NCBI GenBank assembly: GCA_964057225.1
Contig: OZ059894.1
Location: forward strand, 6,235,501-6,299,500
Direction: 5' to 3'
Source of the DNA: Auanema rhodensis
Taxonomy: Eukaryota; Nematoda; Chromadorea; Rhabditida; Rhabditidae
Length of the DNA stretch: 64,000 nucleotides
Every line of letters begins with the position of its first letter. Position 1 is the first letter of the stretch. Both the position numbers and the translations under genes were made by a program. A model generated the notes under the pieces. That model was not told the DNA's origin and did no database searches. It was given only the letters and a program-made list of their open reading frames with translations. Of this stretch, positions 62,268-64,000 are shown in pieces.

Positions 62268-62306
62268 GCAGACCGGCAAGTATGAGATACTTGTCGGTCA
62301 TCTGTC
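62268..62306. other. Tight inverted repeat (hairpin)
   Basis: GACCGGCAAGTAT and ATACTTGTCGGTC flank a 3-nt GAG loop, pairing over 13 bp with one G-T pair. After a 2-nt mismatch a further CAG/CTG pairs outside. It lies about 1 kb downstream of ccz-1. Could be a short cruciform, a protein-binding palindrome or a transcribed hairpin. Confidence 0.6.
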
Positions 62307-62436
62307 TTAGACCACAGCTTTGTGATTTTAGCCGTTTTCTCTAAGAACCTTAATAACTGTATGCTCATTCTAATTCTCCCCCTCTCTCTTTTTCATGTTC
62401 TTTTTCAATTTCTTTTCCTAATTTCCGGCTGTGTAC

Positions 62437-62567
62437 CTGTTCTCTGATGAGGCATCCGAATTCAATTGGCCACCGAATTTTGTCTTGTCTCCATGGTAAC
62501 TCGTCTAAATGAAAGAGGCCTCCGGTTCTGTTCCATATATGCTTAAGCGTGAATGCCATCTGGAGGC
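62437..62567 (-). CDS. Possible first exon of an unknown minus-strand gene
   Basis: After acceptor-like TGTTCTTAG at 62568, an ATG at 62559 opens 41 codons (MAFTLKHIWNRTGGLFHLDE ... GCLIREQ) to a donor CAG/GTACAC. The stretch is richer in GC than its surroundings and looks coding. A candidate in-frame 3' exon (INWLARITPPRLPLPPLSS, stop near 61480) lies further down, but its acceptor (TATGAG) is poor. No family recognised. Confidence 0.35.
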
Positions 62568-63665
62568 CTAAGAACACTCTTCTCTTAGATATTGTAATGG
62601 CTATTGAATGAAAAAAAAGGTTTGGTAATGCTAGATTACTTATGCTTTGCGTTCAGATATACTTTACTAAGCTTGGCAAGCTTTTCCTCTCTTTCCGATG
62701 TTTTCAGAGCTCATGCTCTGTTACCTTTACATCAATCTCTCGTCCTATTCTTTCTCTTCATCCTCCAATTTTGCGTTTTTACGAGGATTTTGTTCAATTC
62801 AAATAAGCTCTTTCAACTCCAATCTAACACTCTAAATAGTGGTGGATTAGTTTTTTTCGTGAGTCCCACAGAGTATCCCCCTAGTGCGCCATTTTGCGAT
62901 TTAGCTGTAGCGCTTATAATCCATTCCGTAGGCCATTAAGGATAAGGAATGAAACAAAGTCATTCAAACTCTGTTTCTCATGTTACTACAACGACATCGT
63001 TTATTGTTCAGTTTCGTTATCAATTGGCTTGTTGTTCATTTTAAATTTTGTTTCAGTTATATCTTTTCATTGTCTTATTGTGCTATTTCTTATATTTGGC
63101 TTTTCGTTGATAAATAAATAAATTGATATTCTGAAATATAATAATCTTCATCATTTATCTTTACTATTTTATTTTGATAGCATGTCAGAGAATTAAATAT
63201 TCAAATGATGAATTCATCTTTCATAAATACTTATGAACATGTGTATGTATGTTAGATTGAGTGCTTGACTTTATTTTTTTTTTTTGATGAAATCTGATTG
63301 ATGCAACATATACATACATTACATATTTCCTGTCATGGCTTTCATTACATTCAACTTGTCAACCTATTTACATATGTCAAGAACATACATAATACACTTT
63401 TTCAATGTATGTAAGCTGTCATCATTTTGATTCATTTTTTTCATTTACTTGTTAGCAGATTTCTATTTTTCTTTTGATTTCACATCTATATGTATATCTA
63501 TATTTACTATCTGTAACAGATTGTCTTATGTTATTACAAACAAAAAAAACAGAAAAAAAAAACAGAATTTTGAGAAAAATAGTCGGAATTCACGTCATAT
63601 TCTATATCCGAAATTACTTTGTGTACACTGCAAAAGGATAACAATGAATGCGTCATTCAAAATGC

Positions 63666-63836
63666 TTATGATGTAAGCGGGTTACCATTTTTTGAATGGG
63701 GCCTGGGTGAATCTTTGCTCATCGGACGTGTACAGCTCGCATGAAGTTTAGCAGCATTTTGGCAGGTTTCGCATTTTTTTTGGTTCTGCCAATTATTTTC
63801 GATTCGGCTGGGCAGTACCGTAAATAGATGAAATTG
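63666..63836 (-). CDS. Possible terminal exon with clustered cysteines
   Basis: After a TAG acceptor at 63837-63839, 57 codons are open to TAA at 63666. They include KKCETCQNAAKLHASCTRP, a CxxC-type cysteine cluster that looks non-random. The rest of the gene would lie to the right of the window. Family unknown. Confidence 0.25.
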   Translation of the reverse strand, partial: QFHLFTVLPSRIENNWQNQKKCETCQNAAKLHASCTRPMSKDSPRPHSKNGNPLTS

Positions 63837-64000
63837 CTATTCAGCATCAATACTATTTTCAACTTTTCATCTGAAATTAAAGTTCCTCTGAGCAAAAAAA
63901 AGAAAAACATATAACTTAACGCTTGAACGCTTTTATTGACCAATAACTTTCAGGTTCAAATTCATTTCTATACTTTTCAGAATAACACCTATCTCTGATT

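Larger units (their letters stand above)
61251..64000. other. Right end of window, mostly non-coding
   Basis: 2.7 kb downstream of ccz-1. Contents: ccz-1 3' UTR, a short perfect hairpin (62268-62306), two weak minus-strand exon candidates (62437-62567 and 63666-63836), and AT-rich sequence. Plus-strand open frames at 62604-63121 and 63449-63676 are T-rich and look like chance. Confidence 0.5.

Noticed and set aside
62425-62475. CTGATGAG followed by CCGAA, resembling a hammerhead ribozyme core
   Set aside because: The second core segment reads GAAT, not GAAA, and I could not pair stems I and III; treated as chance.
62604-63121. Plus-strand open frames of 111 and 75 codons downstream of ccz-1
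   Set aside because: Phe/Leu-rich translations of T-rich DNA with no motif or acceptor near the start.

Overview
This window looks like about 64 kb of a nematode chromosome. Genes are split into many small exons by introns mostly of 40-60 nt. Several start codons sit a few bases after a splice-acceptor-like TTTTTAG/TTTCAG with no cis exon visible, which suggests spliced-leader trans-splicing. The DNA is AT-rich and the gene content is metazoan (unc-62/Meis, sos-1, unc-23/BAG2, sut-2/ZC3H14, a receptor guanylyl cyclase, CCZ1, BROX). No prokaryotic, viral or CRISPR sequence was seen. From memory, C. elegans unc-62 and sos-1 are near neighbours on chromosome V (T28F12.2 and T28F12.3), so this is probably the homologous segment of another nematode. 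The species cannot be named from this sequence.

Layout. (-) unc-62/Meis occupies 1-10534 and runs off the left edge; 10535-16680 is mostly non-coding. (+) A small histidine phosphatase lies at 16681-17848. Three (-) genes follow: a receptor guanylyl cyclase (18020-23681), an orphan secreted protein (23981-24764) and sut-2/ZC3H14 (25433-27918). (+) sos-1 starts divergently at 28612; its main C-terminus ends at 34703, and a complete second copy of its last seven exons lies at 40104-42072. (+) A tiny secreted-peptide gene is at 45093-45308. (-) unc-23/BAG2 is at 45810-48364. Three more (-) genes are alpha-amylase (51925-54941), a beta-1,4-galactosyltransferase-family enzyme (55429-56811) and BROX (57096-58726). 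(+) CCZ1 (59288-61250) is divergent from BROX. The right 2.7 kb is mostly non-coding, with two weak exon candidates.

The strongest theme is exon duplication that produces protein variants in three unrelated genes. unc-62 has two interchangeable exons for the first part of its homeodomain. The guanylyl cyclase has two exons of exactly 112 nt for one stretch of its receptor domain, separated by only 14 nt, so they cannot be spliced together. sos-1 has two full seven-exon proline-rich tails (the SH3-adaptor-binding part) with matching splice phases. Both sos-1 tails are followed, 191 nt after the stop, by a 163-nt element identical at 162 positions although the surrounding exons have diverged. 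This conserved element and the duplicated tail are the best candidates for something undescribed.

Gene models were built by hand by matching reading frame, splice phase and recognisable protein motifs. Where exon coordinates are given and phases close to a whole number of codons, I consider them reliable. Unresolved boundaries are stated.
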